This document shows, piece by piece, positions 26,001-33,573 of a stretch of DNA of 64,000 nucleotides. The DNA is taken from assembly GCA_014695175.1 (NCBI GenBank), contig JACJNV010000121.1, forward strand, positions 1-64,000, in the 5' to 3' direction. Source of the stretch: Microcoleus sp. FACHB-DQ6 (lineage in GTDB: Bacteria > Cyanobacteriota > Cyanobacteriia > Cyanobacteriales > Microcoleaceae). The notes below the pieces were generated by a model. It ran no database searches. It saw only the letters and a list, made by a program, of their open reading frames with translations, and was not told where the DNA came from. The position numbers and the translations under genes were made by a program. Position 1 is the first letter of the stretch, and each line of letters starts with the position of its first letter.

Positions 26001-26480
26001 CGGAAGTCTGCAGAAGCTGTACTTTCTTTGGCTGCAGAGAGTAACATTCATTTGTCGATTCTGCCCGAAACAGCAAAAATTTGGGCTGACCCCGACAGGA
26101 TTGTTCAACTGCTGGTAAATTTGTTGAGCAATGCAATTAAATTTTCGGCTTCGGGGAGTACAGTAACTCTCAGGGTAGAAGATTTGGGCGATTCCCTACG
26201 GGATAGCTACGCTTCACGGGTTTTATTTGAAGTCAAAGATCGAGGGCGGGGGATTCCTGCGGATAAACTAGAAACAATCTTTGGACGGTTTCAACAGGTC
26301 GATGCTTCTGACTCCCGCCAAAAAGGAGGTACTGGTTTGGGTTTGGCTATCTGTCGCAGCATAGTACAGCAACACGGCGGCAGAATTTGGGCCGAAAGTG
26401 TTGTCTCAGAAGGAAGCAGTTTCTATTTCACAGTGCCCGCACCGTTGGAAGGCGAAGGGGGAAAAAGTTTGGAGGTTTGA
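23010..26480 (+). CDS. phytochrome-type hybrid-PAS sensor histidine kinase
   Basis: 1156 residues. The photosensory module is complete: PAS2 (about 18-125), GAF (about 140-320) with Y-P-A-S-D-I-P (D205) and the bilin cysteine C257 in S-P-C-H-V-Q-Y-L-K-N-M, aligning with C259 of Cph1, and PHY (about 330-500) with the tongue motif P-R-N-S-F at 470-474. Three PAS domains follow (about 515-640, 642-765, 785-910), then HisKA (S-H-E-L-R-T-P-L, H924) and HATPase_c to the end. The Cys position predicts phycocyanobilin, so red/far-red sensing. No receiver domain; a single-domain receiver is encoded 554 bases downstream. An odd segment (residues about 1060-1070) looks repeat-derived. Confidence 0.93.
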   Translation: MKAMVLPSDTDNLNDSDGEQIYAPAAIQPHGILLVLESPELKIVQVSNNIFEDIGIYPEELLGQFLQEFVESEEIEAIEKALLEKSHQSNGIRLSFKSQNRQSFFQGTLHQSSSAVILELESAVSPKPSDSFNFYHLVQEPIDKIHKTPNLQVLCQKAVEEVRRMIGFDRAIVYEFDATGAGEVVAEDKVESLAPFLGLHYPASDIPPQARNLFTMNLIRFIPDINCQPVELIPQCNPLTGRPLDLGFSLLRAVSPCHVQYLKNMDIGASMTLTLIKDQKLWGLIACHHPTRKYVSYETRKACELLAKFVNLELSYKQDSENWEYAIYLKENCHKFVAKISQSHWFVEGLLKSPDELLTLVGATGGVVCANENLTTIGKTPELVEIESLIAWIKTQKTKDIFHTDSLSKLYPPSEKFKEVASGLLVLALSEMQNYYILWFRPETIQTVNWAGQPDGEIEVKPDGSRPLSPRNSFDLWQETVRLKSLPWQRCEIEIAGELRVAITSMELRKTNQQLSLALSATKIGFWDWDVLKNRIVWSREHEELFGLTPGTFGGTYQSLAACIHPEDLKSMENAINQAIAQRSDYCHENRVVWPDGSIHWIEGKGKFFYNEAGDAVRMVGTVTEITDRKARELQLRLLESAVTTTNDAVLITEAEPIEEPGPRILYVNPAFTRMTGYTLEEVVGKTPRILQGEKTDRASLHRVRTALKTWQPVRVDSINYRKDGTEFWVEMSIVPIADETGEFTHWVSVHRDISDRKLAEAALQQLNERLEMRVLQRTRELESSQAELRESEALFRSLSESSPVGIFKIDAEGKCTYTNPRCQAIGGFGPTAALGKGWMRFVHREDLKLILSKWSQSQSLDEEFSCEFRHIQRDGTIRFCRLKTAPIFSDRSQLIGHVGTVTDITESRAIEKMKNEFISIVSHELRTPLASIRGSLGLLAAGVLKNKPETAKQMLEIASSDTERLVRLVNDILDLERLESSQVILVKHWCDAQVLMRKSAEAVLSLAAESNIHLSILPETAKIWADPDRIVQLLVNLLSNAIKFSASGSTVTLRVEDLGDSLRDSYASRVLFEVKDRGRGIPADKLETIFGRFQQVDASDSRQKGGTGLGLAICRSIVQQHGGRIWAESVVSEGSSFYFTVPAPLEGEGGKSLEV
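26188..26222 (+). repeat. palindromic repeat inside the phytochrome kinase domain
   Basis: ATTCCCTACGGGATAGCTAC followed by GCTTCACGGG has the look of the CTACGGGA/GCTACGC small palindromes scattered in cyanobacterial genomes. Here it is read in frame as D-S-L-R-D-S-Y-A-S-R between two beta strands of the HATPase domain. Confidence 0.5.
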
Positions 26481-26731
26481 GATTGCTTCGCGATCGGATC
26501 TGGCGAAAGCTCAAGTTCCTGGCAACCCACGCGGGTAGGATGATTTTGGGAGGCGGATATGTCGATTTTTGGCGTTGCACAATTGGAGGATGATGCTTGT
26601 GGGGAGTAGGGTTAGGCGTCCCGCCTGCGGTGAAAATATATCGGACGGGTTCATGGGCCCATCCCACAAAACAATCAAAATCATCCCGCCATTATGGAAC
26701 GCCGGATTTTTGTGGTCAGGGTTTTAGTAGG

Positions 26732-26865
26732 TGATATCAAATCCGTTAGCATCGGAATAGTAAATTCGAGTTCACTGTTGACTGTTGACTGTTGACTGTT
26801 CACGGCGTCAACAGTCAACAGTCAACCGTCAACATCATGTATGAGTGTAACCGGAAATGATATGA
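26732..26865. repeat. MITE-like element with STRR core, copy 1
   Basis: Starts TGATATCAAATCCGTTAGC and ends CCGGAAATGATATGA; the ends are an imperfect inverted repeat (T-x-ATATCA-xx-TCCG). The centre is a run of GACTGTT/CAACAGT heptamers in two orientations. A second copy lies inverted at 33353-33489. Confidence 0.75.
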
Positions 26866-26873
26866 GTGGCAAA

Positions 26874-26950
26874 ATATAGCAACCTCGCTCGATTAGGACG
26901 TTCTTAAGTGCTGAAACTCTTAATTTTATTGCTTCTTCCTTCTGCTATAT
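26874..26950. repeat. MITE-like element ATATAGCA...TGCTATAT, copy 1
   Basis: Begins ATATAGCAACC, contains TTAGGACGTTCTTAA (here GATTAGGACGTTCTTAAG) and ends CTTCCTTCTGCTATAT. A second copy with the same ends and core is at 60924-61016, upstream of bioY. Confidence 0.65.
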
Positions 26951-27034
26951 CTGTCAAGAAACCCGGTTGATGAGCCAGCGTGCGTAAGTCCTTTTTCGGT
27001 TTACCATGATTAATTTAAAATTAGAGTTTTAATT

Positions 27035-27421
27035 ATGTCAGCAAAGCGCATTCTGGTCATCGATGATGAAAAAAACCTCTGCAGCGTGATTCAGGCCTGT
27101 CTGGAATATGTAGGCGGCTGGATTGTACTAAGCGCGCCTGACGGCAGCCAAGGATTGGTTTTAGCTGAAACTCACCTCCCTGACGCTATTCTGTTAGATG
27201 TGATGATGCCGGATCTGGACGGACTTACTCTGTTTGGTTTGCTGCAAAACAATGCGGCTACTCGGGGGATTCCGGTGATTTTCCTGACGGCTAAGGTGCA
27301 GGCGATGGATTTGAGCCAATTTGCTGATTTGGGGGTAGCGGGGGTGATTGCAAAGCCTTTCGATCCTTTGAGTTTGGCACAGCAAGTGGCGGAAATTCTG
27401 GGTTGGGAACCGTTGCTTTAA
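27035..27421 (+). CDS. single-domain response regulator
   Basis: A 128-residue receiver (CheY-like) with the acidic pair D-D-E near the start (residues 10-12), phosphoacceptor aspartate in A-I-L-L-D-V-M-M-P-D-L-D-G (about 55), switch threonine F-L-T-A-K and the conserved A-K-P-F lysine. No output domain. It is the first gene after the phytochrome on the same strand, which invites comparison with the Cph1-Rcp1 pair, but a 554-base repeat-filled gap separates them, so the link is only suggested. Confidence 0.9.
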   Translation: MSAKRILVIDDEKNLCSVIQACLEYVGGWIVLSAPDGSQGLVLAETHLPDAILLDVMMPDLDGLTLFGLLQNNAATRGIPVIFLTAKVQAMDLSQFADLGVAGVIAKPFDPLSLAQQVAEILGWEPLL

Positions 27422-28487
27422 ACTAGGGTAAAATACATCGCAGATAGCATATCAAACTCGGCAGTTGAAATCGCTACTAGACCAACAAAGTCGGCCCAGC
27501 CCGACGGAAGAATCAAGGGGGCATTAAAGCCGGATGACGATCGAAAATCCGCTTTCTCGTTCTCTTGATTCTTGCGAAAATTACGCAATTATGTTAGTAA
27601 ACCGGGTTTATGCGTCCAGGAAAGTCCTAGTTTTTCCGGCTATTTTCATAATTTCCTCATTTTTTAGATTTAGGTTTGAGATGGATCGGTGATTGATTAA
27701 TTTAAACTCTGATTCCCTAGAAGTTCTAGAGATGATCTCAGGGAGTCGGGGTTTTTTGTTACCTAAAAAGCCGATCGGCTATCACCGTATTTACAGGCAG
27801 AATAACTCCTCCAGAAGTTACGCACACTTGCCTCAAGAACGATTTTTTTAAACGCGGAATCACGGATGCAGCCAAGTTTTTTGCTAAAAAACCCGGTTTC
27901 AGCCTGCTAATCAAAGATTTACGCAGATTTCCCTCAGAAAGCTGGTTTTTTAACCCAGGAACACAGATTTAACCAAGTTTTTGGCTAAAAAACCCGGTTT
28001 TTGCCTAACTGTTGTAATCCCTGCTTCGGCAAAAGTATATTTATCAAAAAAAATGATGGTCTTCATAATTTCCTCATATTTTTTAGATAAAGTTTACTCT
28101 AAGCTCTGGATCTGAAGGTCGATCGCACTTTCAGCAGCATTCCGCTGCCAAAGATCGAACCTGTTGTCAGGAGAGTGCGGGGGAGTGATGGTACTTTCAA
28201 TTAACTGGTGCCACAGCACAACCAACCTAAATAAGTCAGGATATAGGCTTTGCATACCAAACAAACCGCGTTTTGTAACCGGGAAAAACTGAGTTTCTGC
28301 GCCATACCTCTAATTGTTGGCAGGATAACTCAATGCTACAAAAATTAATAACTGAAGATGTGATTCGCGCTCTCGAATAACACCAAAAAAATAAGTCTGT
28401 CGTTTTGTCAAGAGCAAAAGTCGCAATTGCCACTAACAGGCAAAGCCAAGTCTCAGTTAGTTTTTGAAAGAGTGTGGAGATTTTTAA
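27422..28487. other. 1.07-kb intergenic region with hairpins and possible small RNA
   Basis: No convincing gene. It has a terminator at 27711-27757, several AAAAAACCCGGTTT hairpin-like units (near 27883, 27985), and a direct repeat of about 20 bases (TTCATAATTTCCTCAT, near 27647 and 28064). Near 28124-28168 CGCACTTTC and GAGAGTGCG could close a structured stretch. A 34-codon frame from ATG 28188 follows GGGGGAGTG but resembles nothing. Confidence 0.5.
27711..27757 (+). terminator. orphan rho-independent terminator
   Basis: GATTCCCT (27711-27718) pairs with AGGGAGTC (27740-27747, one G-U) and is followed by GGGG and six T. It lies 290 bases beyond the receiver gene, so it ends either that transcript or an independent small RNA. 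Confidence 0.55.
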
Positions 28488-28796
28488 ATGTCTGATCAGC
28501 TATCTTATAAAGGTAACAACCAGATTCTGTGCTATTACGCAAATGTTACCAACCTAGTTCAGGTGGTTCGGATTGGGAACATTCCTAATTGGTACTTTGA
28601 AAGAGTGATGTTTCCGGGACAGCGACTGATGTTTGAAGCTGCTGCAGAAGCAGTCTTAGAAGTTCACACTGGTGTGGTGCCAAGTGCTATTTTATCGGAC
28701 AAGATTCCCTGCTACGTGCTGCGGGTTATAGAAGAGGTAAGTTCCGAGTTTGAGCTGGTGATGACCGAAGAACGATTGGCGGTATTAGCCGGTTAA
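28488..28796 (+). CDS. DUF1830 family protein
   Basis: A 102-residue cyanobacterial protein. I-L-C-Y-Y-A-N-V-T-N, R-I-G-N-I-P-N-W-Y-F-E-R-V-M-F-P-G-Q-R-L-M-F-E-A and L-E-V-H-T are the conserved DUF1830 core. It is small, soluble and of unknown function. The next gene starts six bases after its stop, so the two are probably one operon. Confidence 0.88.
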   Translation: MSDQLSYKGNNQILCYYANVTNLVQVVRIGNIPNWYFERVMFPGQRLMFEAAAEAVLEVHTGVVPSAILSDKIPCYVLRVIEEVSSEFELVMTEERLAVLAG

Positions 28797-28801
28797 AATT
28801 C

Positions 28802-29221
28802 ATGAGAAATCAGACGAGCTCGAGAACGGCCACAAAAATATTAGTTAATGAGTGTTTGGGGACGGGGAAAATGCAGAAAAATCTTGTCAATATTACCTTA
28901 GCTGTAGTCACAGAGGAAGTAGAAATTATCTTGGAGTCTTATCCGAAGCACCCCTACCAACAAGCTTTTTCGCCTTCGGGATTGCGACAAGATTTAATTG
29001 CTTATGTGCTCAGCCGAGTTCCTAATAGATATACTGCGATCGACCCCAGCGAGTCGGTGTCAAACCAAACAGTTCAGGTTCGCTGTTCTTCAGAGCAATT
29101 GCTGCACATAGAAAATTTGATTCATACTGGAATTCGCGAGGTCCTGCACAGCTATCAGAAGATAGATCACCGCCTGCCGGAAGAAGTTAAATTGGATTCG
29201 AGAGTTGCTAGCTGGTTTTGA
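28802..29221 (+). CDS. ComFB-like protein
   Basis: 139 residues, or 116 if the ATG at 28871, preceded by GGACGGGG, is the real start. The stretch N-I-T-L-A-V-V-T-E-E-V then L-R-Q-D-L-I-A-Y-V-L-S-R-V-P-N-R-Y resembles the late-competence ComFB domain (A-A-Y-A-L-N-R-L-P-P-x-Y). In cyanobacteria ComFB-type proteins have been described as cyclic-dinucleotide receptors. The match is divergent, so the assignment is moderate. It shares an operon with the DUF1830 gene. Confidence 0.6.
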   Translation: MRNQTSSRTATKILVNECLGTGKMQKNLVNITLAVVTEEVEIILESYPKHPYQQAFSPSGLRQDLIAYVLSRVPNRYTAIDPSESVSNQTVQVRCSSEQLLHIENLIHTGIREVLHSYQKIDHRLPEEVKLDSRVASWF

Positions 29222-29303
29222 TAGTTTGTTGTCAATGAGGGAGACGCCGAGATTCTCGGCACTCTCGGTTGGGCGAGGTGGAATTGTGTACTGACTGGAT
29301 GGT

Positions 29304-29657
29304 TCAAGACTTTTGGTAATCGCAGCAGGAGTTGCACGGGCCATTGGGATTGACAGCACAGCGCAGAATTTCCGATCGAGCATTAAAACGGCAGCTAGCA
29401 TCTCCGATAACCCAGATGCCGCTTACAAAAGTTCTTTCCGTCGGCGGTGTGGCCGACTGCACGTACAGGGCAATTTTTTGCAGTCGGTAGCGGCCGGATT
29501 TGAGTTGATAGCGGTGGTGGCGTTCCAAAACAGCGTAGGTTTGTCCCTCTAAATCTAGATAGTTCCCCGGTTGTGGCGTCCAATCCAGCCGAATGCTACC
29601 TAAATATTGGCGGGGGTGAGAGAGAATCACCTCTACGGGTAAAGTATTTTGTTCCAT
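29304..29657 (-). CDS. DUF6464 family protein
   Basis: A 117-residue cyanobacterial protein with L-S-H-P-R-Q-Y-L-G-S-I-R-L-D-W-T-P-Q-P-G-N-Y, then Y-A-V-L-E-R-H-H-R-Y-Q-L-K-S-G-R-Y-R and I-G-D-A-S-C-R-F-N-A-R-S. The last 30 residues hold four cysteines (C-R-F, R-C-A-V-N-P, G-P-C-N-S-C-C) that may bind a metal. Function unknown. It converges with the ComFB-like gene. Confidence 0.83.
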   Translation of the reverse strand: MEQNTLPVEVILSHPRQYLGSIRLDWTPQPGNYLDLEGQTYAVLERHHRYQLKSGRYRLQKIALYVQSATPPTERTFVSGIWVIGDASCRFNARSEILRCAVNPNGPCNSCCDYQKS

Positions 29658-30068
29658 GTGGCGGTGCGTTCGCGAACTGAACTAAAGGGGCAAATAGTGA
29701 GCTAAACCGACATCTTCTTCATCTAGAAAGATAAGTTTTTTTAGAGAGAGTAATTTCGGTTGAGGCGCTAAACTTAACTATAGAACCTTTGGCTATCGGC
29801 GGATAGCCGACTAACCAACAGGGTTAGGAAATAAACTTCAACTCGCTTGAGGTAACTAAAGTTAAGTTCGATTAGGTTTGATAAAGCAGTACACGCTGAT
29901 GGTATCGCAACTCGCAGGTTCGATCGATACGCGGTTGAGATTCCTGAACAGATTTTAACGCTTTCCAGGACTTGGGGTGCTTCGGGTGCGTTTGTACTGA
30001 GGACTTCAGTCCTGTGATTTGTATGAGGACTTCAGTGCTCACTACAAACCAAACCGAATTTTTGGCAA
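29658..30068. other. intergenic region with hairpin and repeat
   Basis: 411 bases. GGCTATC-GGCG-GATAGCC forms a hairpin at 29791-29808, and a dispersed palindromic repeat covers 29990-30050. No gene is seen. Confidence 0.5.
29990..30050. repeat. dispersed palindromic repeat, GAGGACTTCAGTCCTC family
   Basis: GTTTGTACTGAGGACTTCAG and TGAGGACTTCAGTGCTCAC with outer end CTACAAACC. The inner palindrome is present twice, as in the copy at 48089-48153. Confidence 0.7.
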
Positions 30069-30800
30069 TCAAAATTCCCAAAAATATGCCATTCCTTCCA
30101 TGATTCCCCAAGCGCAAGCAGAACCAGCTAAATAATGATTTTCAGTGCCGCATTCGCGATGCCATTCTAAGAGTTCTGACAGAGCATTAGCGACGATTAC
30201 TCCCCGGACATCCTGTTCAAACATATTGATATCATTGCCAGAATCACCGCAAACTAATGTTGCCTCAGATGGAATTTGTAGGCGCTTTTGTAAATAAGTA
30301 AGGGCATTACCTTTATTGCTAGTTTGCGGTAAAATATCCACATCGCGATTGCTGCTAAAAATGATTTGACCTGGGAGTCTCAATTCAGTTAACTTTTGCT
30401 GCAAAGTCTGGACAATCGAACTATTTTCTGCTGCTGGTTCCAGACAATAACTGATTTTCCAAGGATTTTGTTCTTTTAGGGATTGGGGTTTAAGCTGGGA
30501 AAACTGCTGAGCTAAAGAGGCGATCGCCATTTTATCCCAGTCTTGAGAAAGATATTCCGCCCAATCTAAATCCAGGGTTCCGTCTTGGTAAATTTCGCTG
30601 CCTACACCTGCGATCAAATAGTCTGGTGCTAGCAGTTGCTTTTGGGCAATTAATTCGCAAGTTGAAGCATAAGAACGCCCCGTAGCATAAACCAAATATA
30701 TTTGCGATCGCTTTGATTGCAAGCGCTGGTTTAAAACTTGAGTTGCTTCGTCATCTCCGACTAGCGTGTTGTCTAAATCTGTAACTAATAAAAACTTCAT
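30069..30800 (-). CDS. spp: sucrose-phosphate phosphatase
   Basis: A 243-residue HAD enzyme that removes phosphate from sucrose-6F-phosphate, the last step of sucrose synthesis. HAD motif I is D-L-D-N-T-L-V (8-14), motif II sits in Y-A-T-G-R-S (about 38-43), the S6PP signature is near G-V-G-S-E-I-Y (about 65), and motifs III/IV are K-G-N-A-L and C-G-D-S-G-N-D (about 180-190). Full length for the bacterial enzyme. The synthase gene is not adjacent. Confidence 0.9.
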   Translation of the reverse strand: MKFLLVTDLDNTLVGDDEATQVLNQRLQSKRSQIYLVYATGRSYASTCELIAQKQLLAPDYLIAGVGSEIYQDGTLDLDWAEYLSQDWDKMAIASLAQQFSQLKPQSLKEQNPWKISYCLEPAAENSSIVQTLQQKLTELRLPGQIIFSSNRDVDILPQTSNKGNALTYLQKRLQIPSEATLVCGDSGNDINMFEQDVRGVIVANALSELLEWHRECGTENHYLAGSACAWGIMEGMAYFWEF

Positions 30801-30964
30801 TTTGGGAATTAGTCAGTAGTCAGTAGTCATCAGCGATCTGGAACCGAGGGCTTCCTAAAATTCTTTTAACTATTTATAAGAATTTGTTAAACCAAACACA
30901 TTTATAAGCAAGCTTATCGTTTAAGATTGGCCCAATTTAATTTTCAACAAGTGGTGTGAGTGGT

Positions 30965-33172
30965 ATGGTGAATAATTCAACCTCCCTTAAAGCTTTTTGG
31001 CTGTCTTTCTTGATTTCTGGTGCCGCAGTGCCTTTGGGGCCGATCGCAGCAACAGCTCAAATTCAGGATACCTCAACTCCAGAAGTTGCGCTAGAAGCGA
31101 GTGCCGTCCCGGAGGCTACCCCAGACGCAGCGCTGGCAGCAGTTAAGATTGAGATACCGCCGTTAGCGGCGGCTGCAGAGACTAAATCAGCAGTCGATCG
31201 CCCTTTACCCGATACAGATGCAGCATGGGTGAATCGTGCTTTACGTCAAACAGATATAGCAAAAGTCGATCGTGCTTTACCTCAAACAGATGCAGCAACA
31301 GTCGATCGTGCTTTACCCGAAACAGATGCAGCAGTCGATCGTGCTTTACCCGAAACAGATATAGCAAAAGTTGATCGCGCTTTACCCAAACAAGATATAG
31401 CAACAGTCGATCGTGCAACAACAGCCCCAGAAATAACGGGGGCAATTCGCGAATTACCCCCCCAGGAGTTAGAAATTGCAAACTCTCCTCAGTCTCAACA
31501 AGTTGCTGAAGCCAACACAGTTGCCGACATCAGCAGCGAGACGGGCACCGCTGATGACCTCAGCATACAAGAAGACGCAGCACAAGTCACCTCTGTTTCC
31601 CAGCTCTCCGACGTGCGCCCCACAGATTGGGCTTTTCAAGCCTTACAATCCCTAGTAGAAAGATACGGCTGCATTGCGGGATATCCAGACGGCACATTCC
31701 GAGGAAATCGAGCAATGACTCGCTATGAATTCGCCGCCGGATTAAACGCTTGCTTAGACCAAATTACCAAACAACTTGGCGGTTCTACTGGTAATTTAGT
31801 CCAGCGAGAAGATTTACTTGCTTTGCAAAGATTGCAAGAAGAATTTGCAGCAGAATTAGCTACATTGCGTGGCAGAGTCGATGCTTTAGAAGCCCGCACT
31901 GCCGAATTGGAAGCCAACCAATTTTCAACTACTACTAAACTAAACGCATTTGCTTGGTTTAACCTGAGTGGAGCTTTTGCGGGCGAGGGAGTCCGAGTTG
32001 AAGCAACAAATGGCAAAGCTGCTCCGCTCGATCGAGTACCCGGGCGCGATCCTGTCACCAACAGACCGATCGTGCAGAGAGTGGACGACCCAGAAATTAC
32101 TTTCAGCCACTTAGTTTGGTTAACCCTCACTACTTCTTTTACAGGGAAAGACCAATTGATTACACAGCTAGCTGTAGGTAACGGAACAGCACCAGCAAAT
32201 CAGTATACTTCTCCGGGTCTTTTTAATACCTTTGGCACTCCTTTTCTAGACCAGACTGCTGGGGTGAATCCCAATGAAGTTATCCTGCGAGAACTTTCTT
32301 ATCAGTTCCCGGTTAGCAACAGCTTGCAAGTAGTAATCGGGCCGAGAATTAATTTCTACCGCTACTTTGACAACAATAATTTTAGCTTTTTCGTGGACGG
32401 TGCGAGCAGTTTTAATTCTAACAATAGCACTTTGTTAACTGCTACCAAACGCGGCGCAGGTGCTTTGGCTTTGTGGGATATCAGCCGCCGATTGAAACTG
32501 CGTGTGGGCTATTTGGGCGAGAGTATGGAATTTTTGCCCACTCCGGTGTTTAATTCCGCTTCCAATCCGTCTCAAGGCTTGTTTGGTGGGACAAATACGA
32601 GTACCGCCGAACTAACATTCAGTCCGAGCGATCGGGCAAATTTGCGGTTTTTGTACAGCCGTTCCAACATCCAGCAAATTGGCGGGCTAATTGGAGCACC
32701 GAATGGCAGGCCGATTAACGGTTTGGCAGATGACGGTTTCGGTGGCCGTCTCGGCAATGCTACTGCCAATACTTATAGCTTTAATTTCGATTGGTCGCTC
32801 AGCCGCCGTTTCGGTCTTTTCGGCCGCTACGGCTACGCCGAAACCAATATATTTCCCAAGACTGACCGACCCGACGGCACGATCAAAACTCAATCTTATA
32901 TGTTAGGATTTGCACTTCCTGATTTCTTCAAAAAAGGAGCTGTGTTTACGGCATCATTTTTAGTACCTTTTGACGTTACTGGCGGTCGGAGGTTTCTGGT
33001 TTCTGGCGGGGGGAATGGTGGCAAGCAGTACGAAATTGAAGCCACTTATTATTTGCCTCTCACCGAGCATATTTCGATCGTGCCGGCATTTTATGCGATC
33101 TGGAATGCCAATAATTTCGATAACAACCCGACAATTTTTGTGGGCAATTTGCGGACGCAGTTTAGTTTTTAA
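30965..33172 (+). CDS. SLH-domain carbohydrate/iron porin (OprB type)
   Basis: About 735 residues. A signal peptide (hydrophobic 10-30, cleavage near A-T-A-Q) is followed by an unusual repeat region (about residues 75-155: 13-residue units such as T-D-I-A-K-V-D-R-A-L-P), an SLH domain (about 215-270, L-S-D-V-R-P-T-D-W-A-F, G-Y-P-D-G-T-F), a coiled coil (about 285-320) and a C-terminal OprB-type beta barrel ending in F-S-F. This is the layout of the major cyanobacterial outer-membrane channels (SomA group), where SLH anchors to cell-wall glycan. The frame opens at GTG 30956; ATG 30965 gives a normal signal peptide. Confidence 0.9.
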   Translation: MVNNSTSLKAFWLSFLISGAAVPLGPIAATAQIQDTSTPEVALEASAVPEATPDAALAAVKIEIPPLAAAAETKSAVDRPLPDTDAAWVNRALRQTDIAKVDRALPQTDAATVDRALPETDAAVDRALPETDIAKVDRALPKQDIATVDRATTAPEITGAIRELPPQELEIANSPQSQQVAEANTVADISSETGTADDLSIQEDAAQVTSVSQLSDVRPTDWAFQALQSLVERYGCIAGYPDGTFRGNRAMTRYEFAAGLNACLDQITKQLGGSTGNLVQREDLLALQRLQEEFAAELATLRGRVDALEARTAELEANQFSTTTKLNAFAWFNLSGAFAGEGVRVEATNGKAAPLDRVPGRDPVTNRPIVQRVDDPEITFSHLVWLTLTTSFTGKDQLITQLAVGNGTAPANQYTSPGLFNTFGTPFLDQTAGVNPNEVILRELSYQFPVSNSLQVVIGPRINFYRYFDNNNFSFFVDGASSFNSNNSTLLTATKRGAGALALWDISRRLKLRVGYLGESMEFLPTPVFNSASNPSQGLFGGTNTSTAELTFSPSDRANLRFLYSRSNIQQIGGLIGAPNGRPINGLADDGFGGRLGNATANTYSFNFDWSLSRRFGLFGRYGYAETNIFPKTDRPDGTIKTQSYMLGFALPDFFKKGAVFTASFLVPFDVTGGRRFLVSGGGNGGKQYEIEATYYLPLTEHISIVPAFYAIWNANNFDNNPTIFVGNLRTQFSF
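31189..31420 (+). repeat. in-frame minisatellite in the porin gene
   Basis: About six units of 36-39 bases, each with GTCGATCGTGCTTTACC or a variant, code for V-D-R-A-L-P plus E/Q/D-T-D-(I/A)-A. The 36/39-base period keeps the frame. Confidence 0.85.
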
Positions 33173-33573
33173 TTCCACGAATGGGAACCCAGAAACCGGG
33201 TTTTTTGACAAAAACACTGCGTTTTACCTCGTACCCAAGGTAAAAAATCCGGTTTCTAAGTAGGGGCGGGGCGGGTTTATATAATTTGTCGATAATTATC
33301 AAAAATATAGGCGAACCCGCCCCTACAAAATTTAACATCATACAAGTCCGAATCATATCATTTCCGGTTACACCGGAATGATGTTGACGGTTGACGGTTG
33401 ACTGTTGACAGTGAACAGTGAACAGTCAACAGTCAACAGTGAACAGTGAACTCGAATTTACTATTCCGATGCTAACGGATTTGATATCAAACGGACATGA
33501 CATAAATTTACACACACTCAATAATTTAATGCGTGTATTCGTGTTCATCCGTGTAGTGCCTTCCTGATTCCTT
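33173..33573. other. intergenic region with repeats
   Basis: 401 bases after the porin. It has AAACCGGGTTTTTT-type units (33195, 33246), a GCGGGTTTATATAATTTG / GGCGAACCCGCCCCTAC inverted pair, and the second copy of the STRR-core element. No gene is seen. Confidence 0.5.
33353..33489. repeat. MITE-like element with STRR core, copy 2 (inverted)
   Basis: The reverse complement of 26732-26865 except in the heptamer core, which has a different number and order of units. Ends are TCATATCATTTCCGG and CGGATTTGATATCA. Confidence 0.75.

Larger units (their letters stand above)
26481..27034. other. intergenic region with two MITE-like elements
   Basis: 554 bases between the phytochrome and the single-domain receiver. 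Two repeat units sit nearly side by side (26732-26865 and 26874-26950). Before them is GGGTTCATGGGCCCATCCCAC, similar to the segment at 48913-48935. No gene is seen. Confidence 0.55.
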
